Source: Dermatophilus congolensis
GTDB lineage: Bacteria > Actinomycetota > Actinomycetes > Actinomycetales > Dermatophilaceae
DNA: 64,000 bases
Assembly (NCBI RefSeq): GCF_900187045.1
Contig: NZ_LT906453.1
Coordinates: 434,001 to 498,000 of the forward strand
Reading direction: 5' to 3'
Below the pieces are notes generated by a model. It had not been told where the DNA came from and did no database searches. It saw nothing but the letters and a program-made list of their open reading frames with translations. Below, piece by piece: positions 46,169 to 53,985 of this stretch; position 1 is the first letter of the stretch, and each line of letters begins with the position of its first letter. The position numbers and the translations under genes were made by a program.

Positions 46169-46816
46169 TCAGAACGCCGCTTCTTTGATGAGGGGGCTCA
46201 TTGTTGTGCTGGCTTCAATAACACCGGAGACACCGGTGGTTGCGAGCCAGTTGGCTAGTAGTCGGTGGCCTTGAGCGGTCATGACGCTTTCCGGGTGGAA
46301 CTGCACGCTGGATAGAGGAAGGGTTGCATGTCTGAGGCCCATGATGATGCCGTTATCGGTGCGGGCATCGACGATGAGGTCAGGTGGCAGGGTCTTTTCG
46401 TTGACGGCAAGTGAGTGGTATCTGGTGGCGCGGAAGGGGTTACTGATACCTGCGAATACCCCTGTATTGTCATGAAATACGTCGCTTACTTTTCCATGGA
46501 CGAGTTCTGGTGCACGTGTCACTGATGCTCCGTAAGCTACAGCGAGTGCTTGCAGGCCCAGGCAGACCCCGAACATGGGTATGTGTTTTTGGGCACATGC
46601 GTGGATAACGTCGATGGATTTGCCTGAGTTTTCTGGGGTTCCTGGACCTGGTGAGATAAGTACGCCGTCGTATTGGTCGACTGTCTGTGGGATAACGATG
46701 TCGTTGCGGATGACGTGACACTCGGTTCCCAGCTGTTCCAGATACCCCACAATTGTGTAGACAAAGCTGTCGAAGTTGTCGACTACTAGTACTTTGCTTC
46801 CGGCATCTGTTGTCAC
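46169..46816 (-). CDS. Class I glutamine amidotransferase (TrpG/PabA)
   Basis: About 215 residues. Supplies ammonia for anthranilate or 4-amino-4-deoxychorismate synthesis. Catalytic Cys is in MFGVCLGLQALA, and the His-Glu pair is in SSVQFHPES. The N-terminus VLVVDNFDSFVYTI is standard. GTG 46816 has gaaagg upstream; an ATG at 46879 would add 21 atypical residues. Its partner synthase is not in the window, so trpG and pabA cannot be separated. It faces the division cassette, as in other actinobacteria. Confidence 0.9.
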   Translation of the reverse strand: MTTDAGSKVLVVDNFDSFVYTIVGYLEQLGTECHVIRNDIVIPQTVDQYDGVLISPGPGTPENSGKSIDVIHACAQKHIPMFGVCLGLQALAVAYGASVTRAPELVHGKVSDVFHDNTGVFAGISNPFRATRYHSLAVNEKTLPPDLIVDARTDNGIIMGLRHATLPLSSVQFHPESVMTAQGHRLLANWLATTGVSGVIEASTTMSPLIKEAAF

Positions 46817-47020
46817 GTGTGTTGCCTTTCTTTTCCGATCTGTTTTCGGTTCGTTGGTGACCGCGTGTAGATCGTTCACAACCGTAATCCAGGTGTGGCG
46901 TCTGGAGGATGGCCACGTTGGTCGGGCTGCTTTGTGTGTAGGCCGTAATGTTGGTCTCTGGAGCCATCAAAAGTGTTCTTTGAGAGCACTTACACTTCGA
47001 TCAGCGCAGGAGATTTCGCA
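46817..47020. promoter_or_regulatory. Divergent promoter region of trpG/pabA and crgA
   Basis: About 200 bp between two divergent genes. It must carry both promoters; no hexamer pair or operator was clear enough to assign. Confidence 0.35.
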
Positions 47021-47371
47021 GTGTCTGACCTATCCCGCAATGAGCCCGCGGACGTGGCAGGCTCGCCGTCCGGCTATGCATCAGCTATGGACGACTATGA
47101 CAACCTTTCTCCGAAGGAGCAGAAAGCCCTGCGCAAAGCCCAGAAGAAAGAGGAGCGAGCACAGCAGAAGATCGCTCGTAAATCGATGGGCGGCAATCGC
47201 CCTTGGTTTGTCCCGACGATGCTTGGCTTGATGCTTATCGGTCTTGTATGGGTTGTTGTTTTCTATTTGAGTAGTTACAAGTACCCAATTGAGTCGTTGC
47301 AGAACTGGAATTTAGGTATTGGTTTCGCGTTCATCATGGCTGGTTTTTTGATGACGACTCAGTGGAAGTAG
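47021..47371 (+). CDS. crgA: Cell division protein CrgA
   Basis: A 116-residue membrane protein that recruits divisome parts in actinobacteria. A hydrophilic charged N-terminal part (KEQKALRKAQKKEERAQ) precedes two transmembrane helices (about 64-84 and 95-112), separated by the short loop SYKYPIESLQNWN. GTG 47021 with aggaga 8 nt upstream is preferred over the earlier GTG at 46973. Position beside the PASTA-kinase cassette is conserved. Confidence 0.93.
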   Translation: MSDLSRNEPADVAGSPSGYASAMDDYDNLSPKEQKALRKAQKKEERAQQKIARKSMGGNRPWFVPTMLGLMLIGLVWVVVFYLSSYKYPIESLQNWNLGIGFAFIMAGFLMTTQWK

Positions 47372-47397
47372 AGCCAGTTCTCACTTCGATTTCGATG

Positions 47398-47430
47398 GAT
47401 GGTGGGTGCCACTGCGGTGGTCCCACCATC
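47398..47430 (+). terminator. Terminator hairpin after crgA
   Basis: gatggtggg (47398-47406) pairs with cccaccatc (47422-47430), and the loop can pair further through ccac/gtgg. It lies 27 nt after the crgA stop. Confidence 0.7.
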
Positions 47431-47692
47431 GTCGTATGTGGATGCTGGACCATCTCAGGATGGCTGTAAACCGTTTTTGTGGAGTTTCGCACCGTTCTCC
47501 ACAGGCTTGTGCACAGCTGGGGATGAATTACACGGATGTAAGAGACCCTAGCCTCGACGAGGCCGAATCATGGTTGACCTGCACTTTCAGTATTGATTGG
47601 CCTTATTCAATCTTCTTGCAATGTTTCTTTCCACCGATGTGGATATCCCTCCGGATGTGCTGCTGTGGAAATCAGGTTCTGCACTCACACAG
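47431..47692. other. Convergent gap with DnaA-box-like nonamers
   Basis: No gene recognised. Near-matches to the DnaA box TTRTCCACA occur at 47495-47503 (ttctccaca) and 47507-47515 (ttgtgcaca), with a weaker inverted one at 47478-47486. They lie about 15 kb from the oriC region. Confidence 0.35.
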
Positions 47693-48433
47693 TCACCAAC
47701 CAAGGTGAACGACGCTTCCGACTACCTCGTACTTGTGCCAGGCAAGGGCTATGAGTACTGCTGCAATGGCAGCAAGTCCCAGCCAGCGCAGTGTGCGGAT
47801 GCAGATTTTGCGTTGGAGAGCACAGAGGGCACCGATCATGAGGCCGGTAAGCAAACCGCCAAGTTGGCTTTGCCAAACGATTCCTTCAATAAAGAAGGGC
47901 AAAGTTGCGTTGAGGAGAAGAACTGCAAGTATGCCTCGCATGTCGGCGCCAACTGTTGATGCAAGGACAAAGAGCATCGCGAAGAGACCAGAAATGGCTC
48001 CGGAAGCACCGACTGTTGCCTGCATCCAGGTTCCGTTGGGGTCGGTAATAGAAGTGGAAAACCAGATAGATCCGACTGATCCGCCGATGGCGCACACGCA
48101 GTAGGAAGCCAGAAAAAACTTTGTGTTTATTGCTGGTTCAAGTGTGCGCCCCAGTATCCAAAGACAGAGCATATTGAACAGCAAGTGCCAGATTTGGGGT
48201 GCATGGAGGAAAGATGCGGTCAGGAAACGCCATGGTTCCAGTGCCCCGAGAGAAGGCATGAAAGCACCGTTTTGGAACAAAAGATAGTCGAGGCTGGGGA
48301 TGAGTTGGGCGAACCAGACCAGGACGCAGAGCGCGATGAGGGTGTATGTGACCGGTGTGGTGAGGTATTGGCGCGCGGTGAAGACTGCGTAGTGGCTGCG
48401 GCTGGTGGGGGGTGAGGGGGCCTTCTGGTCCAC
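47693..48433 (-). CDS. Rhomboid-like membrane protein with altered catalytic His
   Basis: A 246-residue rhomboid-fold protein with about six hydrophobic helices. The serine motif GASG (Ser144) and HLLFNMLCLW (His83, Asn87) are present. The last motif, normally WQAHLGG with the catalytic His, reads WQSQLGG here, so Gln190 replaces His. A Ser-His dyad is required in known active rhomboids, so this may be inactive or use another residue. The surrounding frame is intact, arguing against a random pseudogene. Confidence 0.87.
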   Translation of the reverse strand: MDQKAPSPPTSRSHYAVFTARQYLTTPVTYTLIALCVLVWFAQLIPSLDYLLFQNGAFMPSLGALEPWRFLTASFLHAPQIWHLLFNMLCLWILGRTLEPAINTKFFLASYCVCAIGGSVGSIWFSTSITDPNGTWMQATVGASGAISGLFAMLFVLASTVGADMRGILAVLLLNATLPFFIEGIVWQSQLGGLLTGLMIGALCALQRKICIRTLRWLGLAAIAAVLIALAWHKYEVVGSVVHLGW

Positions 48434-48491
48434 CGTTGTCTCTGCTTTCGGCGTATGGCTTTATGGGTGGGGCGCAATGTGGTGGATAAGT

Positions 48492-48531
48492 GTGCGGGGC
48501 ACCTGCAGCGTGTGCCGCGGATGCCCCGCAC
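48492..48531 (-). terminator. Terminator hairpin of the cyclophilin gene
   Basis: gtgcggggca (48492-48501) pairs with tgccccgcac (48522-48531), extendable on both sides through ataa/ttat. It lies 60 nt after the cyclophilin stop on the minus strand. Confidence 0.65.
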
Positions 48532-48590
48532 GTTATCGGGCCTAGGTGGCCGTGGATTGTGCTTTCACGTGGTGTGTCAGCGTGTCGTTG

Positions 48591-49109
48591 TCACTCGGTG
48601 ATGGTGACGGACTGGATGGTGATGTCTTCAGTGGGGCGGTCCTGCGCACCGGTCTGGGTGGCGGCGATGGCATCGACAACGTCGCGGCTTTCCTGGTCGG
48701 CAACTTCGCCGAAGATGGTGTGCTTGCCCTGCAGCCAGGTGGTGGGGGCAACGGTGATAAAGAACTGGGAGCCGTTGGTGCCACGTCCCATGCGTTTGCC
48801 TGCGTTAGCCATGGCAAGGATGTAGGGCTTGGAGAAGTCCAGGTCAGGGTGGATCTCGTCGTCAAACATGTAGCCGGGCCCGCCTGTGCCGATGCCCAAG
48901 GGGCATCCGCCTTGGATCATGAAGCCGGGGATGACGCGGTGGAAAATCACACCGTCGTAGAACGGTTCCGGGGACGTTTTACCGCCGTCTGCCTGGTATT
49001 CCTTGGTGCCGTTGGCAAGGCCGACGAAGTTTTCTACGGTCTTGGGCGCGTGGTCGGGGAACAGGGTCAGGTTGATGTCGCCCTTGTTCGTGTGAAGTGT
49101 GACGTTCAT
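48591..49109 (-). CDS. ppiA: Cyclophilin-type peptidyl-prolyl isomerase
   Basis: A 172-residue cytosolic cyclophilin. VTLHTNKGDINLTLFPDHAPKTVENFVGLANG opens the protein, and the active-site segments FHRVIPGFMIQGGCP and GTNGSQFFITV are intact. It catalyses proline isomerisation and assists folding. ATG 49109 has ggaagg 9 nt upstream, and two earlier in-frame ATGs are too close to it. It is divergent from the next gene. Confidence 0.93.
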   Translation of the reverse strand: MNVTLHTNKGDINLTLFPDHAPKTVENFVGLANGTKEYQADGGKTSPEPFYDGVIFHRVIPGFMIQGGCPLGIGTGGPGYMFDDEIHPDLDFSKPYILAMANAGKRMGRGTNGSQFFITVAPTTWLQGKHTIFGEVADQESRDVVDAIAATQTGAQDRPTEDITIQSVTITE

Positions 49110-49178
49110 GGGGTCCATCCTTCCATGCCCTCGGGAGCGGGTCGACAAGAGTTGGTGGGATACATTTCGCCTATGGCT

Positions 49179-49194
49179 GCACCCTTAAGGGTGC
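49179..49194. promoter_or_regulatory. 16-bp palindrome in a divergent promoter region
   Basis: gcacccttaagggtgc is a perfect 16-bp palindrome. It lies 70 bp upstream of ppiA and 143 bp upstream of the opposite gene. Its symmetry suits a dimeric repressor. Confidence 0.4.
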
Positions 49195-49336
49195 AAATAG
49201 TGCGTTTTTGTGCAGCTGGCGGTCAGTTGCAACTTTTAGGGTTGAGCGAAATGCAGTTATTAGGACTGTCTTTTGAGTGCTTTACAGGCAGGATGGTAAA
49301 TACACAAATCCGCAACTGACGCACAGGAGGCCAGTG

Positions 49337-50011
49337 GTGGCGAAGAAAAAGAAGACGTACAAGATTCCGTCGCTCAAGGTGACCGTGCCCACGTTGGCTG
49401 GTCTGTGGGAAGCGGCCGAGCCGAAGCTAAGCGACGCGGCCGATGTGGCTCGGGATACCGCGACCTCCGTGGCGCAGCGCGCTGAGGAGAGTTTCGAAAA
49501 GGCTCGCGTGGCTGCGCGTGACACTGCGGATTCTGTTGCCAGTCAAGCCGAGGGGCGAGCTGGTGACTTGCGTTCAAAGTGGAGCGAGATCGTAACGCAG
49601 CTTGAAGAGGCCAGCGATGTTGATCCTCAGGTGTGGCGCGAACGTGCCGTTGGTGCTCGTGCTGTGATGCGTGGCGATGCGGTAGCAACTCCAGTGAAAA
49701 AGAAGTGTGCTGGCTTTGGTGGAGTGCTGGGTGTTGCTGTTGTACTTGCGGCTGCGGGTGCGGCGTACTACGTGTTGAAGCAGCGTCAGGCTGAGTATGA
49801 AGACCCATGGGCGCGTCCGTTGACTGACCCTTATGCTGCGCCCACTAGTGGTCGTACTTCGAGTGTTTCGGATGGTGCCGCATCTGGGACGAAGCCTGGA
49901 CAGATCTCCACGTTGGGTCAAGCACCGACGGGTGATGGCATGGCCCCAACGAATCCTGAGCAGGTGCATGATGCTTCGGCTGAAGCGCCGGAGAACCCGA
50001 AAAACAGTTAA
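49337..50011 (+). CDS. Actinobacterial helical membrane protein of unknown function
   Basis: About 224 residues. A basic start (AKKKKTYK), then a long Ala-rich helical stretch of residues 25-90 with repeated pattern VARDTATSVAQRAEES / VAARDTADSVASQAEG, suggesting coiled coil. One transmembrane helix is at about 125-147 (GVLGVAVVLAAAGAAYYVL), and a polar, disordered tail contains NPEQVHD. GTG 49337 has aggagg 6 nt upstream. The composition resembles small actinobacterial membrane-stress proteins; no function is assigned. Confidence 0.72.
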   Translation: MAKKKKTYKIPSLKVTVPTLAGLWEAAEPKLSDAADVARDTATSVAQRAEESFEKARVAARDTADSVASQAEGRAGDLRSKWSEIVTQLEEASDVDPQVWRERAVGARAVMRGDAVATPVKKKCAGFGGVLGVAVVLAAAGAAYYVLKQRQAEYEDPWARPLTDPYAAPTSGRTSSVSDGAASGTKPGQISTLGQAPTGDGMAPTNPEQVHDASAEAPENPKNS

Positions 50012-50022
50012 TTTTGATGATG

Positions 50023-50061
50023 CGTGAGGCGGGGCGTGGGTTTCCAGGCTCCCGCCTCACG
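50023..50061. terminator. Bidirectional terminator hairpin
   Basis: cgtgaggcggg (50023-50033) pairs perfectly with cccgcctcacg (50051-50061), 11 bp with a 17-nt loop, between convergent genes. Confidence 0.7.
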
Positions 50062-50066
50062 TGTGT

Positions 50067-51284
50067 TCAGGCTCGCCGCGCGGCGAGGTATTCGCTGATA
50101 CGGCCAATGGCGTCAGTAAGGGTTTCTTCGTCGGGTAGGAAGGTAAGGCGGAAGTGGTCGGGGTGGGGCCAGTTGAAGCCTGTTCCGTGGGTGACGAGGA
50201 TTTTTTTGGAGCGGAGCAGGTCGATGACGAAAGTTTCGTCGTTGTCGATGGGGTAGATGTCTGGGTCAAGGCGGGGGAAGCAGTAGAGGGCACCTCGGGG
50301 TTCAACGCAGCTCACTCCGGGGATTTCGTTGAGTAGGCGTGAGGCGAGTTTTCCTTGTTCGTAGAAGCGCCCGCCGGGTTTGATGAGTTCGGTGATGGAT
50401 TGGTATCCGCCTAGGGCTGATTGGATGGCGTGTTGGGCGGGTACGTTGGCGCACATGCGCATGTTGGCCAGGAGGGTGAGGCCTTCGATGAAGTTGGTGG
50501 CGTGTTCTTTGGGGCCGGAAATCATGACCCATCCGGCACGGTATCCGCAGACGCGGTAGGCCTTGGAAAGTCCTGAGAAGGTGAGGCAAAGCACGTCGTC
50601 GCCGGCATAGTGGGCTGTGTGGTGGTGAGTGGCGTCGTCGAAAAGGATTTTTTCGTAGATTTCGTCGGAGAAGATGGCCAGTTCGTGGCGTCGGGCGATA
50701 TCTACGATGTTTTTGACGGTTTCTGCGCTGTAGACGGCGCCGGTGGGGTTGTTTGGGTTGATGAGGACGATGGCTTGGGTATTGGGGGTGATTTTGGATT
50801 CGATGTCGGCCAGGTCGGGGTTCCAGTTGTTGTTTTCGTCGGCGAGATAGTGGACGGGGGTTCCGCCGGCGAGGGAGACTGCGCCTGTCCATAGGGGGTA
50901 GTCGGGTGCGGGTACGAGGATTTCGTTGCCGTCGTCGATGAAAGCGGATAGGACCATGCTGATGAGTTCAGAGACTCCGTTGCCGATGAAGATGTCGTCG
51001 ACGTCGACGTGGTGGAGGCCTTCAGCTTGGTAGAACTGGGCGATTGCGGTGCGGGCGGAGTAGATGCCGCGGCTGTCTGAGTAGCCTTGGGCCTCGCCCA
51101 GGTGGCGGATCATGGCGCTGGTGAGGGCGGGTGGGGCTTCGAATCCGAAGGGGGCGGTATTGCCGATGTTGAGCTTGAGGATTTTGTGTCCTTCGGCTTC
51201 GAGTCGTTCGGCTTCGACAAGGATGGGGCCGCGGACGTCGTAGCGGACTGATTGGAGTTTTTTGCTCTGGACGAATCGGCGCAT
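50067..51284 (-). CDS. Class I pyridoxal-phosphate aminotransferase (AlaA-like)
   Basis: A 405-residue PLP enzyme. The N-terminal RRFVQSKKLQSVRYDVRGP and NIGNTAPFGFEAP match AlaA-type alanine/pyruvate aminotransferases. PLP-site residues include the PNNPTGAVYS loop, SDEIYEKILFDD and the lysine in TFSGLSKAYRVCGYRAGW. Substrate preference for alanine is by similarity. Single-gene unit. Confidence 0.9.
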   Translation of the reverse strand: MRRFVQSKKLQSVRYDVRGPILVEAERLEAEGHKILKLNIGNTAPFGFEAPPALTSAMIRHLGEAQGYSDSRGIYSARTAIAQFYQAEGLHHVDVDDIFIGNGVSELISMVLSAFIDDGNEILVPAPDYPLWTGAVSLAGGTPVHYLADENNNWNPDLADIESKITPNTQAIVLINPNNPTGAVYSAETVKNIVDIARRHELAIFSDEIYEKILFDDATHHHTAHYAGDDVLCLTFSGLSKAYRVCGYRAGWVMISGPKEHATNFIEGLTLLANMRMCANVPAQHAIQSALGGYQSITELIKPGGRFYEQGKLASRLLNEIPGVSCVEPRGALYCFPRLDPDIYPIDNDETFVIDLLRSKKILVTHGTGFNWPHPDHFRLTFLPDEETLTDAIGRISEYLAARRA

Positions 51285-51373
51285 GTGGGTCAGCTTCTCA
51301 CTGGTGGATGGGTGTGGGAGGTGTTTGGGGTGTTCTTAAGGGGTGGTTTCTTCTTGGCAGGTGTGATGGCTGT

Positions 51374-52783
51374 TCAGGGGAGGGTGGGTGCGATGGTGGG
51401 GCGGTTGGGTAGGAGGCGTTCGAGTTGGGCAGCGAGGGTTAGCAGGCGTTGTTCGTCGCCGCCAGGGGCGTAGAGCTGGATGCCGATGGGGAGTCCGTCG
51501 GGGGTGTGGCTGGCTGGGAAGGATAGGGAGGCGTGGCCGGTGGTGTTGGCGAGGGTAGTGAAGGCGACCATGGGTAGTGAGCGGATGAGTGCGTGGAAGC
51601 TGCCTGTGGTGTCGAGTTGTCCGAGTTTGGGGGGTGCTGTGGCGATGGTGGGCGTAATGACGATGTCGTATTCAGCGAAGCGTGTTTCGATGTCAGCGGC
51701 GAGTTTGGTGGCGACGGTGTGGGCGTGTTTGAGCAGGGCCGGGGGGATGAGGCGCCCGGCATTAGCGGTGTGGCGGGTACGGGTTTCGAGGCGGTTGGGG
51801 TGTTCAACGCGTTTGCGTTCTTGGGCGATGGCGTGGGCGAATTCGATGAGGTAGTTAGGTTGGTCGTTGGGCCATCGCTGAGTGAGGTGGGTGATGGTGT
51901 GGCCTGCTTTGGCGAGTGTGCGGGCTACGTCGTGAACGGTTTTTGCGATGTGGCGCTCGACGTGGATGAGCGGATTGGCTGGGCTGGTGAGCCAGGCGAT
52001 GCGTAGGCGCTGGGGGGCTTGGTTGGCGGCGTCGGTGAAGGTGTTGTAAGGGCGGGGTAGCGGGAAGGCGTCGTGCTCGCTGGGGCCGGCAATGATGTCG
52101 TAGACGAGCGCGGTGTCGGCAGCAGTGCGAGTGAGTGGCCCGATGGTTCCTAGTCGTCCCCATAGGTCTGGCCACGGGGAGGTGCTGACTCGCCCTCGTA
52201 CGGGTTTGAGGCCGATAAGTCCGCAGCAGGAGGCTGGGATGCGGATGGAGCCGCCGCCGTCGCTACCGATGGCGAAGGGGACACATCCGGCTGCGACTGC
52301 GGCTGCGGATCCTCCGCTGGAGCCGCCGGTGCTGTGGTGGAGGTTCCAGGGGTTGCGGGTGTGGCCGAATGAGGCTCCTTCGGTCCATGGGAATTGGCCG
52401 AATTCGGGCATATGTGTGGTGCCGAGAATGATGGCGCCGGCTGCTCTGAGTCGTGATACGACAGCGGAGTCGTGTTGTGCAGGTGTGCTGTTGCCGTAGC
52501 CACCGAGGGTGGTAGGGATGCCTTCGATGTCGTGTTCGGCTTTGATGAGGGTGGGCACTCCGGCCAGAGGAAGGCTTGGGTCGATGGCTTCAGCATCAGC
52601 GAGCGCTTGCTCTCGTAGGAGGGTGTGGACGGCGTTGATGTGAGGGTTGGCTCGTTCGATGCGGGTTATAGCTGCTTCGGTGACGAGGCGGGCGGTGGCG
52701 CGGCCCTCGCGGATGGCTGCAATGGTTTCTGTGATGCTCCAGCGAGCCATTTCTTCGATGTGCGTGGGTTTTTCGGAGGCCAT
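51374..52783 (-). CDS. Amidase signature family enzyme
   Basis: About 469 residues. The Ser-Ser-Lys triad of the amidase family is present: Lys in PTLIKAEHDIEG, GGSSGGSAAAVAAG, and the nucleophile in GSDGGGSIRIPASCCG. Similar to general amidases and unlike GatA, since no GatB or GatC gene is adjacent. The start could be 52789, 52783 or a later ATG; no ribosome site is clear. Substrate unknown. Confidence 0.88.
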   Translation of the reverse strand: MASEKPTHIEEMARWSITETIAAIREGRATARLVTEAAITRIERANPHINAVHTLLREQALADAEAIDPSLPLAGVPTLIKAEHDIEGIPTTLGGYGNSTPAQHDSAVVSRLRAAGAIILGTTHMPEFGQFPWTEGASFGHTRNPWNLHHSTGGSSGGSAAAVAAGCVPFAIGSDGGGSIRIPASCCGLIGLKPVRGRVSTSPWPDLWGRLGTIGPLTRTAADTALVYDIIAGPSEHDAFPLPRPYNTFTDAANQAPQRLRIAWLTSPANPLIHVERHIAKTVHDVARTLAKAGHTITHLTQRWPNDQPNYLIEFAHAIAQERKRVEHPNRLETRTRHTANAGRLIPPALLKHAHTVATKLAADIETRFAEYDIVITPTIATAPPKLGQLDTTGSFHALIRSLPMVAFTTLANTTGHASLSFPASHTPDGLPIGIQLYAPGGDEQRLLTLAAQLERLLPNRPTIAPTLP

Positions 52784-52947
52784 GTGCACATGGTGTCATC
52801 GTGGACGTGAAGGGGCTGCGCATGGGAGGCAGTTGTGGTGGCATTCCCGAGCGTTTGGGATGCATAGTGACTTTGGTCATCTTCACACCGTCGGAGAAAA
52901 AGCAGCACCCACCAGCTGCTGATCTGTCAGCTACTGGTGGGCGGCGG

Positions 52948-53020
52948 TGGAGCCTAGGGGACTCGAACCCCTAACCCCCTGCTTGCAAAGCAGGTGCGCT
53001 ACCAATTGCGCCAAGGCCCC
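52948..53020 (-). tRNA. tRNA-Ala (anticodon TGC)
   Basis: On the minus strand GGGGCCT and AGGCTCC form the acceptor stem with one G-U, and the anticodon loop TTTGCAA gives TGC. The T-arm has GGTTCGAGTCC. CCA is not encoded (CCG follows), unlike the tRNA-Leu gene in this window. Confidence 0.95.
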
Positions 53021-53065
53021 GAAGCGAAGTTTCGCTTGGTTGAGCTTTTCAGCTCTGCATTAATT

Positions 53066-53194
53066 TTACGAGTGTTTTTTTACTGTGTGGGTTACTTGGT
53101 CCCACATAGCGTTTTCTGCGCTTCGAGTGCGCACATGCTTCCACGTTACTAGACCGCCGATAGCTGCTGCGACTAGTGCGAGGTATCGATGCAT
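53066..53194 (-). CDS. DLW-39 family small protein
   Basis: A 42-residue protein with an N-terminal hydrophobic helix (LALVAAAIGGLVTW) and a short polar tail. Its size, the order helix then a D/E-rich W motif, and its place between tRNA-Ala and tRNA-Ile next to gyrA match the DLW-39 family of actinobacteria. The usual DLW is AMW here. ATG 53194 has aagagg 5 nt upstream. Function is unknown. Confidence 0.78.
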   Translation of the reverse strand: MHRYLALVAAAIGGLVTWKHVRTRSAENAMWDQVTHTVKKHS

Positions 53195-53299
53195 GTGCAC
53201 CTCTTGCTTATCCTGGACCACTTTAAGGTAGTCGGATTGAGTCACTCGGATACACAAGCAGGGCAACTCCATGATGTGGGAATTGCCCCGCCGTGAATC

Positions 53300-53374
53300 G
53301 TGGGCCTAACAGGACTTGAACCTGTGGCCTCTTCCTTATCAGGGAAGCGCTCTAACCGTCTGAGCTATAGGCCC
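53300..53374 (-). tRNA. tRNA-Ile (anticodon GAT)
   Basis: On the minus strand GGGCCTA and TAGGCCC form the acceptor stem, the D-arm begins AGCTCAGACGGTTAGAG, and CTTCCCTGATAAGGAAG contains anticodon GAT. Next to gyrA and tRNA-Ala, the standard actinobacterial location. Confidence 0.95.
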
Positions 53375-53481
53375 TCAACAAGCGTTTACATTACCCGAAT
53401 GTTGTCTCGGTTCCCAAATCGGCTGCAAACCACACAGGTACGCCACTTCCATCGACTCTAAAGAACCAGCTCAGAGCCGCA

Positions 53482-53985
53482 TCAGTCATCGACGAGAGTC
53501 ACCTGCGCGCCACCAACCAAAGCAGCGCACATGTTGTAGATGAAAGCCACCACGGTCGCGATTGCTGTCAACAAAATCACGTCAACCACGCCAAACACGA
53601 TCGTCAAGGAGAGCACCCGGCCGAGGCTGAGAAATTCAACGAGGTTAAACCGTGCGTCTGCTTCTCCACCTTGCTGCAAGTGCAGGCTCTCTACCGCAGC
53701 ATTAATCTCTGCAAACACCCCCATGCTGTTGAGCATTAGCCACAGCGCAATCACAACGATGACCATGGCAATCCCAAATGCCACCGATAGCAAAAATGAG
53801 ATCCGCATGACAGAGATCGGATCCACGCGCGCCAGCGTGAGCTTGACGCGCCGTGGATCTGCATCCCCAGGCGCAGCCGTAGGACCTATACGCCCTGCAG
53901 GGCGCGCACCAACCCGGACACCGCCTACTGTCATTGTGCGCGGTGCAGCGGCTGGCCCATTGGCTTGCCCCTTGGGATTGCTCAT
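53482..53985 (-). CDS. DUF3566 membrane protein
   Basis: A 167-residue protein. A disordered Pro/Gly/Ala-rich N-terminus (about 45 residues) leads into [22 protein letters not shown], then two hydrophobic helices (about 63-86 and 125-155). DUF3566 proteins occur beside gyrA throughout actinobacteria; their role is unknown. ATG overlaps the gyrA stop by 4 bp. Confidence 0.88.
   Translation of the reverse strand: MSNPKGQANGPAAAPRTMTVGGVRVGARPAGRIGPTAAPGDADPRRVKLTLARVDPISVMRISFLLSVAFGIAMVIVVIALWLMLNSMGVFAEINAAVESLHLQQGGEADARFNLVEFLSLGRVLSLTIVFGVVDVILLTAIATVVAFIYNMCAALVGGAQVTLVDD

Noticed and set aside
46169-46816. trpG/pabA beside the division cassette as an anomaly
   Set aside because: This arrangement is conserved in many actinobacteria, so it is not unusual.
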